64,000 nucleotides of DNA from Candidatus Francisella endociliophora (GTDB taxonomy: Bacteria > Pseudomonadota > Gammaproteobacteria > Francisellales > Francisellaceae), in assembly GCF_000764555.1 (NCBI RefSeq), contig NZ_CP009574.1:682001-746000 (forward strand), in the 5' to 3' direction. Shown here piece after piece: positions 16,218 to 27,480 of this stretch. Positions within the stretch are counted from its first letter, which is position 1; every line of letters starts with the position of its first letter. A model generated the notes under the pieces. It was not told the origin of the DNA. It saw nothing but the letters and a program-made list of their open reading frames with translations, and did not search any database. A program made the translations under genes and the position numbers.

Positions 16218-17915
16218 TTAGTTATCAATCTTATCAGGTGTTATACCTAGGATCTCCAAACTATTTAAGGCGACATCTGCAAAAATAGGGGCAGCCACAG
16301 AACCACCGCCATAATGATCGCCTTTAGGATCCTTTACAGTCACCACGATTGCATACTTAGGATTACTAGCAGGCACAATACCTACAAAACTTGCTAAATA
16401 TTTAGCTCCATAAGTACCACCTTCCAACATCCTAGCAGTACCTGTTTTCCCTGCTACATGATAAAGTGGAATTTGCGCTTTTGATCCAGTACCTCCAGTT
16501 CCTTCGACAACAGATTGCATCATACTCACCATTTCTTCAGAATCTTTTTTAGAAATAACTGGTCTAGCGTCTATTTGCTCGCCAGATCTTCTTTTAAGTA
16601 TGGTTGGCTTTATGTATTGACCATCATTTGCAATTGTTGATACTCCAGCAATTAACTGAAGATCTGTAGCATTCATACCATATCCAAATGACAGTGTCGC
16701 AAGCTGAAAATCACCCCACTTGTCTTTAACTGGAACATAACCTTCTCTTTCACCAGGAAGTTTAATACCACTCTTATCTCCAAAACCAAAGTTTCTAAGT
16801 GATGCCTCCAATATGGTTGGATCCATCAAGTTTAGGATCATCTTTGAGATACCTACGTTACTAGATTTCATTAAAATATGTCTTAAATCCATATCTCCAT
16901 AATCTCTCTCATCTCGCACAGTATTTTTACCAATACGATAGAAACCTGGATGAGTATCAATCACGGGCTCATCTGCAGAAATATTATCACCATAAGTTAG
17001 GGCTGTAGCTGCTGCAAAAGTTTTCATAACAGATCCCAGCTCATAAACATCGGTAATTGCTCTATTTCTACGGTTTTCAGGATACGCATCTGCCATACTG
17101 TTTGGGTTATAAGATGGATAATTTGCCATAGCTAATATTTCACCAGTATGTACATTTTCAACAATTACAGAACCGGCTTCAGAACGAGTCTCAAGAACAC
17201 CTTCTTTAAGATATTTATATGCCACATACTGTAATCTAGAGTCTATACTTATTTGTAAGTTATGGCCATTTCTTGGCTCTATATATTTATCTTCAACTTT
17301 TGATGCTACGCCACCATGTAGGTCTTTTTTATATTCAAAATATCCATCTTGACCAGTTAAAAATTTATTAAATTCAAGCTCTAAACCTTCTTGACCTTTA
17401 CCATCAACATTCGTAAACCCAACAATATGAGAAGCAACCTCTGCTAAAGGATAGTATCGTTTAAATTCACGGATGACATGAACTCCTGAAATATCAAGAT
17501 CTTTTATTTTTTGAGACAAATATGGCTGAACTTTCCTTTCAACATAAACAAAACCACTTCGCCCTTCTCTAACCTTTACCTGTCTTTTTATTTTTTCTCT
17601 AGTTTTCTTAGATAAATCTAAGATATCCATAACCTCTTTTAATTTTCTACTAGAAGCTTTAATGTAGAAAGGGTCTACCCAGATAGTATCAACAGGTGTA
17701 CTAATAGCTAAAGGATTACCATTTCTATCTAGAATAATCCCTCTATAAGCTTTTATATTAATACTTCTATCACTACGATTATCACCTTCTTGTTTTAGTT
17801 TTGGATACTGAATAGTCTCCATATAGATAAGTTTTCCAAACAGCACAGCAAAACTCACTATGAGCAAGACAATAACAACCAAATGACGAAGTTTAGGCTT
17901 ATAGCTACTCATCAT
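16218..17915 (-). CDS. ftsI: peptidoglycan D,D-transpeptidase FtsI (PBP3)
   Basis: 565-residue class B penicillin-binding protein for septal peptidoglycan. It has one N-terminal membrane helix (about 10-30), a pedestal domain (about 50-220), and the transpeptidase with Ser295-x-x-Lys298, Ser351-Ser-Asn353 and Lys490-Thr-Gly492. Two Met codons open the gene at 17915 and 17912. It overlaps ftsL by 11 bases, in the order rsmH-ftsL-ftsI found in division clusters. No murE or murF follows; rpsO is next, so the cluster is split here. Confidence 0.95.
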   Translation of the reverse strand: MMSSYKPKLRHLVVIVLLIVSFAVLFGKLIYMETIQYPKLKQEGDNRSDRSINIKAYRGIILDRNGNPLAISTPVDTIWVDPFYIKASSRKLKEVMDILDLSKKTREKIKRQVKVREGRSGFVYVERKVQPYLSQKIKDLDISGVHVIREFKRYYPLAEVASHIVGFTNVDGKGQEGLELEFNKFLTGQDGYFEYKKDLHGGVASKVEDKYIEPRNGHNLQISIDSRLQYVAYKYLKEGVLETRSEAGSVIVENVHTGEILAMANYPSYNPNSMADAYPENRRNRAITDVYELGSVMKTFAAATALTYGDNISADEPVIDTHPGFYRIGKNTVRDERDYGDMDLRHILMKSSNVGISKMILNLMDPTILEASLRNFGFGDKSGIKLPGEREGYVPVKDKWGDFQLATLSFGYGMNATDLQLIAGVSTIANDGQYIKPTILKRRSGEQIDARPVISKKDSEEMVSMMQSVVEGTGGTGSKAQIPLYHVAGKTGTARMLEGGTYGAKYLASFVGIVPASNPKYAIVVTVKDPKGDHYGGGSVAAPIFADVALNSLEILGITPDKIDN

Positions 17916-18255
17916 CAGTCCCCTCTGACTGTTTATTTAAAAAACGAAGATCTTTTTTGGTAGGAAGGGACATTTTTTCTTTTTCAGCAAACTTTTCTAC
18001 AGCAGTAGGTGTAGCTAAAGAACTATACTCAAGCACTATCTGACTCCACTCTTCATCAAGCTTAGTATCCTCAACTATCAAAGTCTTTTGTTTATCTAAC
18101 TGTAACTTATACTCAAAACGAACCACAATTACACTAAAAGCTGTCACCAATAACACAAATAATAATGCAAATGAGATTCCTACTGTTTTTCTAAAAAAAC
18201 TATTTTTCAATGATTCAAACAATCTTATCCTAATTTGGCGATTTGTTAGCATCAT
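17905..18255 (-). CDS. ftsL: cell division protein FtsL
   Basis: 116-residue bitopic protein with a short basic cytoplasmic start, one membrane helix (about 24-46) and a periplasmic coiled-coil region (about 50-90). Sequence conservation of FtsL is low, so the call rests on this layout and on its position between rsmH (four-base overlap) and ftsI (11-base overlap). It forms a complex with FtsB and FtsQ that activates septal synthesis. Confidence 0.88.
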   Translation of the reverse strand: MMLTNRQIRIRLFESLKNSFFRKTVGISFALLFVLLVTAFSVIVVRFEYKLQLDKQKTLIVEDTKLDEEWSQIVLEYSSLATPTAVEKFAEKEKMSLPTKKDLRFLNKQSEGTDDE

Positions 18256-19169
18256 AGTTTTTCTACCACCCTTAAGATAGCACTTCTTGAACGAGTATTT
18301 TGATCAAGTTCATTTTGATCAGCTCTAGCCTTTTTGGTAACCCACTTTAGTTTTATAAGACTATCATCTTGAGGTAACATTTTAGTGATTCTATTTACTT
18401 CCTGCTTAGGCGTGATTAGAGATGTAAATTTTTGCTTCACAATTCTATCTTCAAGCGAATGAAAAGAGATGGTAGCTATCCTACCACCAACACTCATAAT
18501 TTCTAAAATATTTTCTAGCAAAATCTCTAAATCTTTGAGCTCATCATTTACATAAATTCTTAAAGCCTGAAAGCATCTTGTTGCAGGGTTTTTCTTCTCT
18601 CTCTTACCAATCGTTGCTCTAATAAGTTCAGATAGCTCCGCTGTTGTTTGGATATTGCCTTTTTCGGCTATATAATCTTTTATCCTAAGAGCAATTTTCT
18701 TTGCAAAACGCTCCTCTCCATATACTTTAAAGATATAAGCTAATTCATTTACATCTAAAGTTTCTAGTGCTTGGCTTGCAGTAATTCCCTGAGTTGTATC
18801 CATACGCATATCAAGAGGGCCATTATTCATAAAACTAAAGCCTCTCTCCGCATTATCTAACTGTGGCGAAGATACTCCTAGATCCATAATGATACCATCC
18901 ACTTTACCAAGCAGATTATTTTGCTGACAGTATTTATAGATATTGGCAAAACTCGTATGCACTATCTCGAAATTATCAAATGGAAAATGTTCATTAGCAT
19001 ATTCGATAGCTTCAATATCTTTATCAAATGCTATTAAACGTCCTGTATCTAACTTTTGGAGTATAGCTTTTGAATGACCACCTCTGCCAAAGGTAGCGTC
19101 AATATAAATACCGTCTGGCTTTATATTTAAATCATTTATTGATTCTTGTAATAAAACTGAAAAATGCAT
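18252..19169 (-). CDS. rsmH: 16S rRNA (cytosine(1402)-N4)-methyltransferase
   Basis: 305-residue RsmH (MraW). The start His-Phe-Ser-Val-Leu-Leu-Gln-Glu, the SAM-site [10 protein letters not shown] near 24-33, and [10 protein letters not shown] near 96-105 are diagnostic. It methylates N4 of C1402 in the ribosomal P site. It is the first gene of the small division cluster here; no mraZ is present upstream. Confidence 0.96.
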   Translation of the reverse strand: MHFSVLLQESINDLNIKPDGIYIDATFGRGGHSKAILQKLDTGRLIAFDKDIEAIEYANEHFPFDNFEIVHTSFANIYKYCQQNNLLGKVDGIIMDLGVSSPQLDNAERGFSFMNNGPLDMRMDTTQGITASQALETLDVNELAYIFKVYGEERFAKKIALRIKDYIAEKGNIQTTAELSELIRATIGKREKKNPATRCFQALRIYVNDELKDLEILLENILEIMSVGGRIATISFHSLEDRIVKQKFTSLITPKQEVNRITKMLPQDDSLIKLKWVTKKARADQNELDQNTRSRSAILRVVEKL

Positions 19170-19170
19170 T

Positions 19171-21270
19171 CTACGCCTTCACCAACTCACTAGTTAATTT
19201 TTTAGCTTTTGAAAAGTCAGTTTTTCCAGAACCTAGTTTAGGAACAGAGATAACTTTAAAATAATTAGTTGGTTTATATAAATTATCTATCCCTGAATGT
19301 CTAACAATATCTTTTAATTCATTGGGCTCAAGCTCTTCTAAGGTATATAACAGGCTAATAATTTCTCCTCTTTTAGTGTCTGGAGTTGCAACAGCCAAAA
19401 CCTCAAAATCTATTTTATGAGAGTCATACCCTCTTTCCCTAAGAGTATCATAAACCTTTTGCTCAAGAAGTCCTAAACTGACCATCTCACCTGCTACTTT
19501 AGCAAACCTTGAATATCTATCCACAACTGTTAGATACCCTTCCCCATCAATCTTTCCTTTATCTCCAGTTATATACCAACTATAGCCGTCTTTCTCTATT
19601 ATAACTTCACTAGTTTTCTTAGGATCATTCAAATAATAATCCATTTTATTTACACCTCTATAAATAATCATCCCTTCAATACCTATCGGTAACTCTTCAT
19701 GAGATTCAGGGTGAATAATTTTAAATTGGCCACCAGGCACAGTAAGCCCTACAGTACCAATTTTATTTGGCGATTTTGTTGGTCTATTTACAGCCGCAAC
19801 AGGTGAAAGTTCGGTAGTACCATACCCTTCATTAATTACCTTAGCAAACTTCTCTTCAAACATTGAACGCACTTCTCTAGAAAGTTTTTCAGCACCTGTA
19901 ATAATAAGTCTAATAGTTGCAAAATCTTCTTTTTTAACAGATCTATTCTTTGTGTAGATACGCAAGAATGTAGGTGTAGCACAAAGTACCGTTGTTTTAT
20001 TTTTTCTTATTAAATCTGCCACACCCTTTGCATCAGTGGGGTCTGGATGACATGCAATATAGCCACCTTGAAACAAAGATACTAAAGATATAGTCAATCC
20101 AAAAGCGTGAAAGATAGGCAAGATGCCAGCAACAGAATCATTTTCTTTACACTCAATCACACAGGTACTTTGATAAACATTTGCAAGTAAGTTTTTCTGT
20201 TTAATAGCGATACCTTTTGGTACACCTTCACTACCACTGCTAAATATTATGAAAGACAAATCATCTAAATTCGTAGGCTTAATATACTTTTTAACAAGCC
20301 AATTCACAGGCAAAGTTTTTATCTCTAAAAATGTCTTTATAGACTCTGCTTTTGTAATATTTGCTTTGATGTCCTCAAGATAAACAATCTTGCACATAGA
20401 GAAGACTTCTTCAACAAAAAAACCTTTATTTTTAAGTTTCTGCACGAATGCTTTTGAGGTAATAATTGTTTTTATTCCAGCATTATTTATTGCATGTCTT
20501 AAAGCTTCTTCAGAGGCTGTATAGTTAAGATTTACAATAGCTTTTGCACTCATCATAAGAGCTAAAATAGCTAAATAACCACCACCACTTGTTGGCAAAC
20601 AAATACCAACATTATCTTCTTGGCGTGTCAAATCCTGAAGCTTTTTTGACATAAGAGTTGCACCTGTGGCAAATTTATAGCCATCAAGAGAAACTCCTGT
20701 TGTATCTCTCATCACTAAATTATTACCAGCATTAACCATCTGTCTAAACCAAATTTCAGCAGGTGATTTCAAAAGCTGCAAATACTCTTCCCATGCTCTT
20801 ACAGAAAGATCTTCCATTTCTTCATTAAGAGTTTTTAAACTTTTTAAAACGCTAACATCAAAGAAGATTTGCCTATCTAAGTTTTTACGCTTAGAAAAGT
20901 GAGGCATCTCAACACCACAAACAAAAAGTAAAAATCTATTCTCGCTATGTTCAACTTGTGAAATAAATTTTTTATCAACAAGAAGCACACCCTTATGGTC
21001 CCAAAAACTAATATGATCGATATATTTAATACCGACCTTATCCATAGTCTTTTCAAGACCTTTTGCTCTCTCATCAAAAGCATCTAAAACGGTAATATCC
21101 TTATCCTGAAGATAGTTCTTCAAAGCCAAAGTTGTAACAATAGTAGTATCATTAGCTATAATTATGGAACCATCTTTAAACTGGCTAAAATCAATATCAG
21201 AATTACAATCATAAATATACGACTGATTTAACCTTTTGTGGATTGCAGATTTAAGTTGATTTAGACGCAT
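19171..21270 (-). CDS. Aas-like acyl-activating (AMP-binding) protein
   Basis: 699-residue protein with an adenylate-forming C-terminal part: P-loop-like [10 protein letters not shown] near 344-353, Gly-Tyr-Gly-Thr-Thr-Glu, Thr-Gly-Asp-Lys-Gly, and a catalytic Lys in Gly-Ser-Gly-Lys-Thr near the end. Overall length (E. coli Aas is about 719) fits a 2-acylglycerophosphoethanolamine acyltransferase/acyl-ACP synthetase. The first 170 residues lack the usual four-block acyltransferase pattern, though His86-x4-Asp91 exists, so the acyltransferase half may be degenerate or different. It ends one base before rsmH. Confidence 0.72.
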   Translation of the reverse strand: MRLNQLKSAIHKRLNQSYIYDCNSDIDFSQFKDGSIIIANDTTIVTTLALKNYLQDKDITVLDAFDERAKGLEKTMDKVGIKYIDHISFWDHKGVLLVDKKFISQVEHSENRFLLFVCGVEMPHFSKRKNLDRQIFFDVSVLKSLKTLNEEMEDLSVRAWEEYLQLLKSPAEIWFRQMVNAGNNLVMRDTTGVSLDGYKFATGATLMSKKLQDLTRQEDNVGICLPTSGGGYLAILALMMSAKAIVNLNYTASEEALRHAINNAGIKTIITSKAFVQKLKNKGFFVEEVFSMCKIVYLEDIKANITKAESIKTFLEIKTLPVNWLVKKYIKPTNLDDLSFIIFSSGSEGVPKGIAIKQKNLLANVYQSTCVIECKENDSVAGILPIFHAFGLTISLVSLFQGGYIACHPDPTDAKGVADLIRKNKTTVLCATPTFLRIYTKNRSVKKEDFATIRLIITGAEKLSREVRSMFEEKFAKVINEGYGTTELSPVAAVNRPTKSPNKIGTVGLTVPGGQFKIIHPESHEELPIGIEGMIIYRGVNKMDYYLNDPKKTSEVIIEKDGYSWYITGDKGKIDGEGYLTVVDRYSRFAKVAGEMVSLGLLEQKVYDTLRERGYDSHKIDFEVLAVATPDTKRGEIISLLYTLEELEPNELKDIVRHSGIDNLYKPTNYFKVISVPKLGSGKTDFSKAKKLTSELVKA

Positions 21271-21360
21271 TTTTTATCTCACTTTAGTCACAAACAAATT
21301 TACGCTTAGCATATTATGGTATCATATAGTCACTTTAATTTTTATAACAATATTGATTTT

Positions 21361-22185
21361 ATGCCAGAACTTCCTGAGGTAGAAACAGTCAAAAGAGGTT
21401 TAACCAAAAATATTATTGGAAAAAAAATATTAAATATAGAAATTAACACAGACAAACTACGTTATCCTCTAATAAAAAGCGAACTCTTAACACTCCAAAA
21501 TAGAGAGATTAAAAATATTCATAGAAGAGGAAAACATCTAATACTTTTCTTAGCTGAAAACTTACAAATAATTATTCATCTAGGTATGTCTGGAGTAATC
21601 AAAACTACAGAAACAACTATTTATAATAAAGTAAAACATGATCATATAATTCTACAGTTATCTGATAATTTAACACTATCATATAATGATCCACGTAAAT
21701 TTGGCTACTGGTTAATAAATAACAACTTAGACCCTCTTAAACATAAAGTTTTAGCAACTCATGGAGTTGAGCCATTAACTGATGATTTTAATACTGAGTA
21801 CCTGCTTACAAAACTACAAAAAACCTCTCGCAAAATCAAACAAACAATTATGGATAATTCCATAGTTGTAGGTGTCGGTAATATTTATGCTAGCGAGGCG
21901 TTATTTGATAGTAATATTTTACCAACTAGAGCATCTAATACCATTACGAAAAAAGAAATTAAAAAATTGATAGACTCAATCAAAAAAATCTTAGCAAAAG
22001 CTATTGCTAAAGGTGGCACCACACTCAAAGATTATAAAAATACTGAAGGCAAACCTGGTTATTTCACACAACAACTAAATGTTTATGGGCGAGCAAACCA
22101 GGAATGCTACATTTGTAATACAAAAATTGAAAGTTTAATTATAGCACAAAGAAATACTTTTTATTGTAAGAAATGTCAAAAGTAA
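21361..22185 (+). CDS. mutM: formamidopyrimidine-DNA glycosylase
   Basis: 274-residue Fpg, which removes 8-oxoguanine and other oxidised purines. The start at 21361 is fixed by the essential Pro2-Glu3 in Met-Pro-Glu-Leu-Pro-Glu-Val-Glu; upstream codons in frame are not used. Other signs are Arg-Arg-Gly-Lys-His near 56-60, Asn-Ile-Tyr-Ala-Ser-Glu near 167-172, and a C-terminal zinc finger (Cys-x2-Cys ... Cys-x2-Cys, last 25 residues). Convergent with gyrB, two bases apart. Confidence 0.96.
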   Translation: MPELPEVETVKRGLTKNIIGKKILNIEINTDKLRYPLIKSELLTLQNREIKNIHRRGKHLILFLAENLQIIIHLGMSGVIKTTETTIYNKVKHDHIILQLSDNLTLSYNDPRKFGYWLINNNLDPLKHKVLATHGVEPLTDDFNTEYLLTKLQKTSRKIKQTIMDNSIVVGVGNIYASEALFDSNILPTRASNTITKKEIKKLIDSIKKILAKAIAKGGTTLKDYKNTEGKPGYFTQQLNVYGRANQECYICNTKIESLIIAQRNTFYCKKCQK

Positions 22186-22187
22186 AA

Positions 22188-24629
<2,442 letters not shown>

Positions 24630-24661
24630 TTAATTATTACGATAAAACTCAATTAGATAGT

Positions 24662-24690
24662 ATTATAACACAATTAACCTTCGATATTAA
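24662..24690 (-). promoter_or_regulatory. probable gyrB promoter
   Basis: On the minus strand a perfect TATAAT (24667-24662) lies 17 bases from a TTAATA -35-like hexamer (24690-24685), about 50 bases before the gyrB start, in the gap between divergent genes. Fits a sigma-70 promoter. Confidence 0.45.
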
Positions 24691-24771
24691 TCCATGTTAG
24701 ATATAGGGTTTTCATTTTATACAAAAATGGTAGTATTTAAAGAAACCAATTAAAATAAGCAGTTATTTCTT

Positions 24772-25575
24772 ATGCTAAAGAAAAAAAATATACTTTTAAT
24801 AACTATAGCTGCTGGTGTTGTAGCTTTTAGTTTTTTTATAGGTAAAAAAACTGGAGTTAAAAAAGCTGATGAAATTCATAAGAATGAACTAAAAGTACTA
24901 CAAGAAAAATATGAATCTCAAACCCCTGAAAATAGTATAAATTGCAGACCTAGTGTTAATTCAAAGGTAAAAAACTATGTAGTTGGTTACGGTAGCCTCA
25001 TGAATAAACAATCACGCCAAATAACTGTACCTGAAGCAACTTACGCCGCTCCTGTTCTAGTCAGTGGTTTTGAAAGACTATGGGCTTCTCGTGGCAATAA
25101 GTCTCATGCAACATTCTTATTAGCTATTCCTAACAAAGGCTATGTAATGAATGCTATATACTATAAAGCATCAGCTAAAGATATTTCAGCGACTGACTTA
25201 CGTGAAGCATCGTACTGTAGAATTAAGATACCAAGAAAAGACTTAGTTCCTCTTGGCATCAAAAGCCTACCTAAAGGAGATTTTTGGATATATACAAAAG
25301 ACTTTAAAGATGCTGAATTTCCGACAAAAGACTTTCCTATACTACAGACGTATGCTGATGTCTTTATTACAGGATGCTTACAAACACAAGCTGAATTTAA
25401 CCTTACAGAATTTGGCCAGCTTTGTTTTAATACTACTTACAACTGGGATCTTGCAAACTGGTTTTATGACAGATCAAACCCAAAATATGCCAGATATTCT
25501 AAAGCTACTGAAAAATATCGCACACGAATAGATAAAATAATCCGTCGCTTAAATTTTGAAGACGATCCGCTATAA
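24772..25575 (+). CDS. membrane-anchored gamma-glutamylcyclotransferase-like protein
   Basis: 267-residue protein with an N-terminal membrane helix (about 5-22, likely anchor) and a polar linker. The domain then opens with Val-Gly-Tyr-Gly-Ser-Leu-Met near 67-73, the signature substrate loop of the gamma-glutamylcyclotransferase-like fold. The fold acts on gamma-glutamyl peptides or related amides, and a periplasmic location would be unusual for cytosolic glutathione turnover. The usual catalytic Glu is not certain, so activity is open. Divergent from gyrB; dusA follows 29 bases on. Confidence 0.6.
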   Translation: MLKKKNILLITIAAGVVAFSFFIGKKTGVKKADEIHKNELKVLQEKYESQTPENSINCRPSVNSKVKNYVVGYGSLMNKQSRQITVPEATYAAPVLVSGFERLWASRGNKSHATFLLAIPNKGYVMNAIYYKASAKDISATDLREASYCRIKIPRKDLVPLGIKSLPKGDFWIYTKDFKDAEFPTKDFPILQTYADVFITGCLQTQAEFNLTEFGQLCFNTTYNWDLANWFYDRSNPKYARYSKATEKYRTRIDKIIRRLNFEDDPL

Positions 25576-25604
25576 TTAACAAAAATCCTGATAAATCCCA
25601 TAAA

Positions 25605-26579
25605 ATGAAAACATCTAATAGAAAGATTTGTATAGCTCCAATGCTTGATTGGACTGATAGACACTATCGTTACATGATGCGTCTTATCACAAAAAAAACC
25701 ATGCTCTATACTGAAATGGTAACCCTAAATGCCATAATTCATGGCAGTAAAGATTATCTTCTAAAATACAACCATGGTGAGAATCCAGTAACTCTACAAC
25801 TGGGCGGCTGCGTCCCTAAAGACTTCATCACTTGCGGTAAGCTTGCAGAAAAGCTTAGTTACTATGAGATAAATATAAATGTCGGCTGTCCAAGTGAAAG
25901 AGTAAAGAAAGGAAATTTTGGGTTATCTCTTATGGCAGAACCAGAGCTTGTTGCAGATTGTGTAAAAGCAATGAAAGACAACCTAAACATACCTATTTCT
26001 GTGAAATGTCGTATTGGGTATGATCATAATGATAGTTATGAAGAGTTATACAATTTTGTTGATAAACAAGAAAAGGCTGATGCTGATTATCTATGTATCC
26101 ATGCTCGTAAAGGTTGGTTAAGTGGGTTATCTCCAAAAGAAAATCGTACTATTCCAGAGCTTAATTACGATATGGTCTACCAGATTAAAAAAGACTTTCC
26201 TAATCTAGAAATTGGCATCAACGGTGGTATTACAACGATTGAAGAAACACACAAACACCTACACCATGTTGATAGTGTAATGATTGGTCGAGAAGCTTAT
26301 CATAATCCGATGATTTTCAAAGATTTTGATAGTGAGTTTTATAATATAGAACCTCAAGATATATCACCACTAGAAGTAGCATATAAAATGGCTGACTACA
26401 TAAAAGAGCAGATGGAAAATGATCCACATATCAAATTAAACAATATAACAAAACATACTCTTAACTTGTTTAATGGCTTACCAAACGCTAAAGTTTACAG
26501 AAGATACCTTAGCGAAAATGCTACAAAGAAAGATGCTAATGTTAATACTTTTCTAGAAGCTTTAAAAGTATTTAATTGA
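25605..26579 (+). CDS. dusA: tRNA-dihydrouridine(20/20a) synthase
   Basis: 324-residue Dus enzyme: Ala-Pro-Met-Leu-Asp-Trp-Thr-Asp near 11-18 at the flavin site, Asn-Val-Gly-Cys-Pro-Ser-Glu-Arg-Val near 91-99 with the catalytic Cys, and Val-Lys-Cys-Arg-Ile-Gly near 132-137. The Pro-Ser-Glu-Arg-Val-Lys-Lys-Gly sequence after the Cys marks DusA rather than DusB or DusC. It reduces U20/U20a in the tRNA D-loop using NADPH and FMN. Confidence 0.94.
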   Translation: MKTSNRKICIAPMLDWTDRHYRYMMRLITKKTMLYTEMVTLNAIIHGSKDYLLKYNHGENPVTLQLGGCVPKDFITCGKLAEKLSYYEININVGCPSERVKKGNFGLSLMAEPELVADCVKAMKDNLNIPISVKCRIGYDHNDSYEELYNFVDKQEKADADYLCIHARKGWLSGLSPKENRTIPELNYDMVYQIKKDFPNLEIGINGGITTIEETHKHLHHVDSVMIGREAYHNPMIFKDFDSEFYNIEPQDISPLEVAYKMADYIKEQMENDPHIKLNNITKHTLNLFNGLPNAKVYRRYLSENATKKDANVNTFLEALKVFN

Positions 26580-26606
26580 TAATTTTTTCATTATATTAGT
26601 TAAGAA

Positions 26607-27383
26607 TTAGCTTAATTTATTACTAATTTGCTCAGCTTCCCACTTAGCCATACCTTCACTATCTAAGCCTTGATTTTGAGCATCCATATGAGATATCACA
26701 AATACATCTTTATTTATACTTTCAGCATTCTGATCTAGCTCAGATTGACTCATATCAGCGAGTTTTGTTGGCATGATTATAATATCATGAGGTCCTCTGA
26801 AGCCTATCATTTTACCTAGTTTTCTTGACTGTAACTCTTCAGAAGCTGCTTTTTGCTCCAGCTCCTTTTTATCATACTTAATACCAACCTTCTCAGCTAC
26901 AGCATCAACATCTTCTTGAGTTAACTTGCCGTTAGCAATACGCTGATCAAATATAGCTTTATCATACGCCATAAATAGCTCTGACCCACCTTGAATATAT
27001 GCTTCACTTGCTATTAGAGTTGCATAGTTAGGTACTTTTGCATCTCTTTTTGGTGATGGATACGCTTTAAAAATAAACTTAACATCAGGATGATCATCCA
27101 TCAGCTTAGAGACTTGTCTAGAGATTTGAGCACAAGTGCCACAACCAAAATCAAAAAATATTACAACAGCTTCTTTAGCGTCTTTAGGACCAACCTGAGG
27201 AGTATTCTCATCCATCAATAGCTCTTTAATAACATTTTCATTCGCAATAGTCTGGACATACTGATTAGTAGTACCAGCTTGTTGCTGAGAGTTTGGTGTA
27301 ACTTGTTGATTAACTGGCTGATTAGAACAACTAGACAAAGCAAGAGCTGAAACACCCAACATAGTGATTAATATTTTTTTCAT
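26607..27383 (-). CDS. DsbA-like thioredoxin-fold lipoprotein
   Basis: 258-residue lipoprotein. The start at 27383 has an AAGGA site; a longer frame upstream adds no signal sequence. The lipobox Leu-Ser-Ser-Cys ends at Cys19, a Gln/Asn-rich linker follows, and the redox motif Cys81-Gly-Thr-Cys84 lies in Phe-Asp-Phe-Gly-Cys-Gly-Thr-Cys. A Met-Pro-Thr segment near residue 200 is the cis-Pro loop. It is a disulfide oxidoreductase of the DsbA/DsbG type anchored in the envelope. The DsbB variant at about 11 kb could be its partner. Confidence 0.83.
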   Translation of the reverse strand: MKKILITMLGVSALALSSCSNQPVNQQVTPNSQQQAGTTNQYVQTIANENVIKELLMDENTPQVGPKDAKEAVVIFFDFGCGTCAQISRQVSKLMDDHPDVKFIFKAYPSPKRDAKVPNYATLIASEAYIQGGSELFMAYDKAIFDQRIANGKLTQEDVDAVAEKVGIKYDKKELEQKAASEELQSRKLGKMIGFRGPHDIIIMPTKLADMSQSELDQNAESINKDVFVISHMDAQNQGLDSEGMAKWEAEQISNKLS

Positions 27384-27480
27384 GTATAAATTCCTTTTCA
27401 TAAAATTAACTAAAGCAGAGAATATCATAACAGAATATATGACTTTTTTTCTATGTTTGTGACTACTTTATAAAATTTAA

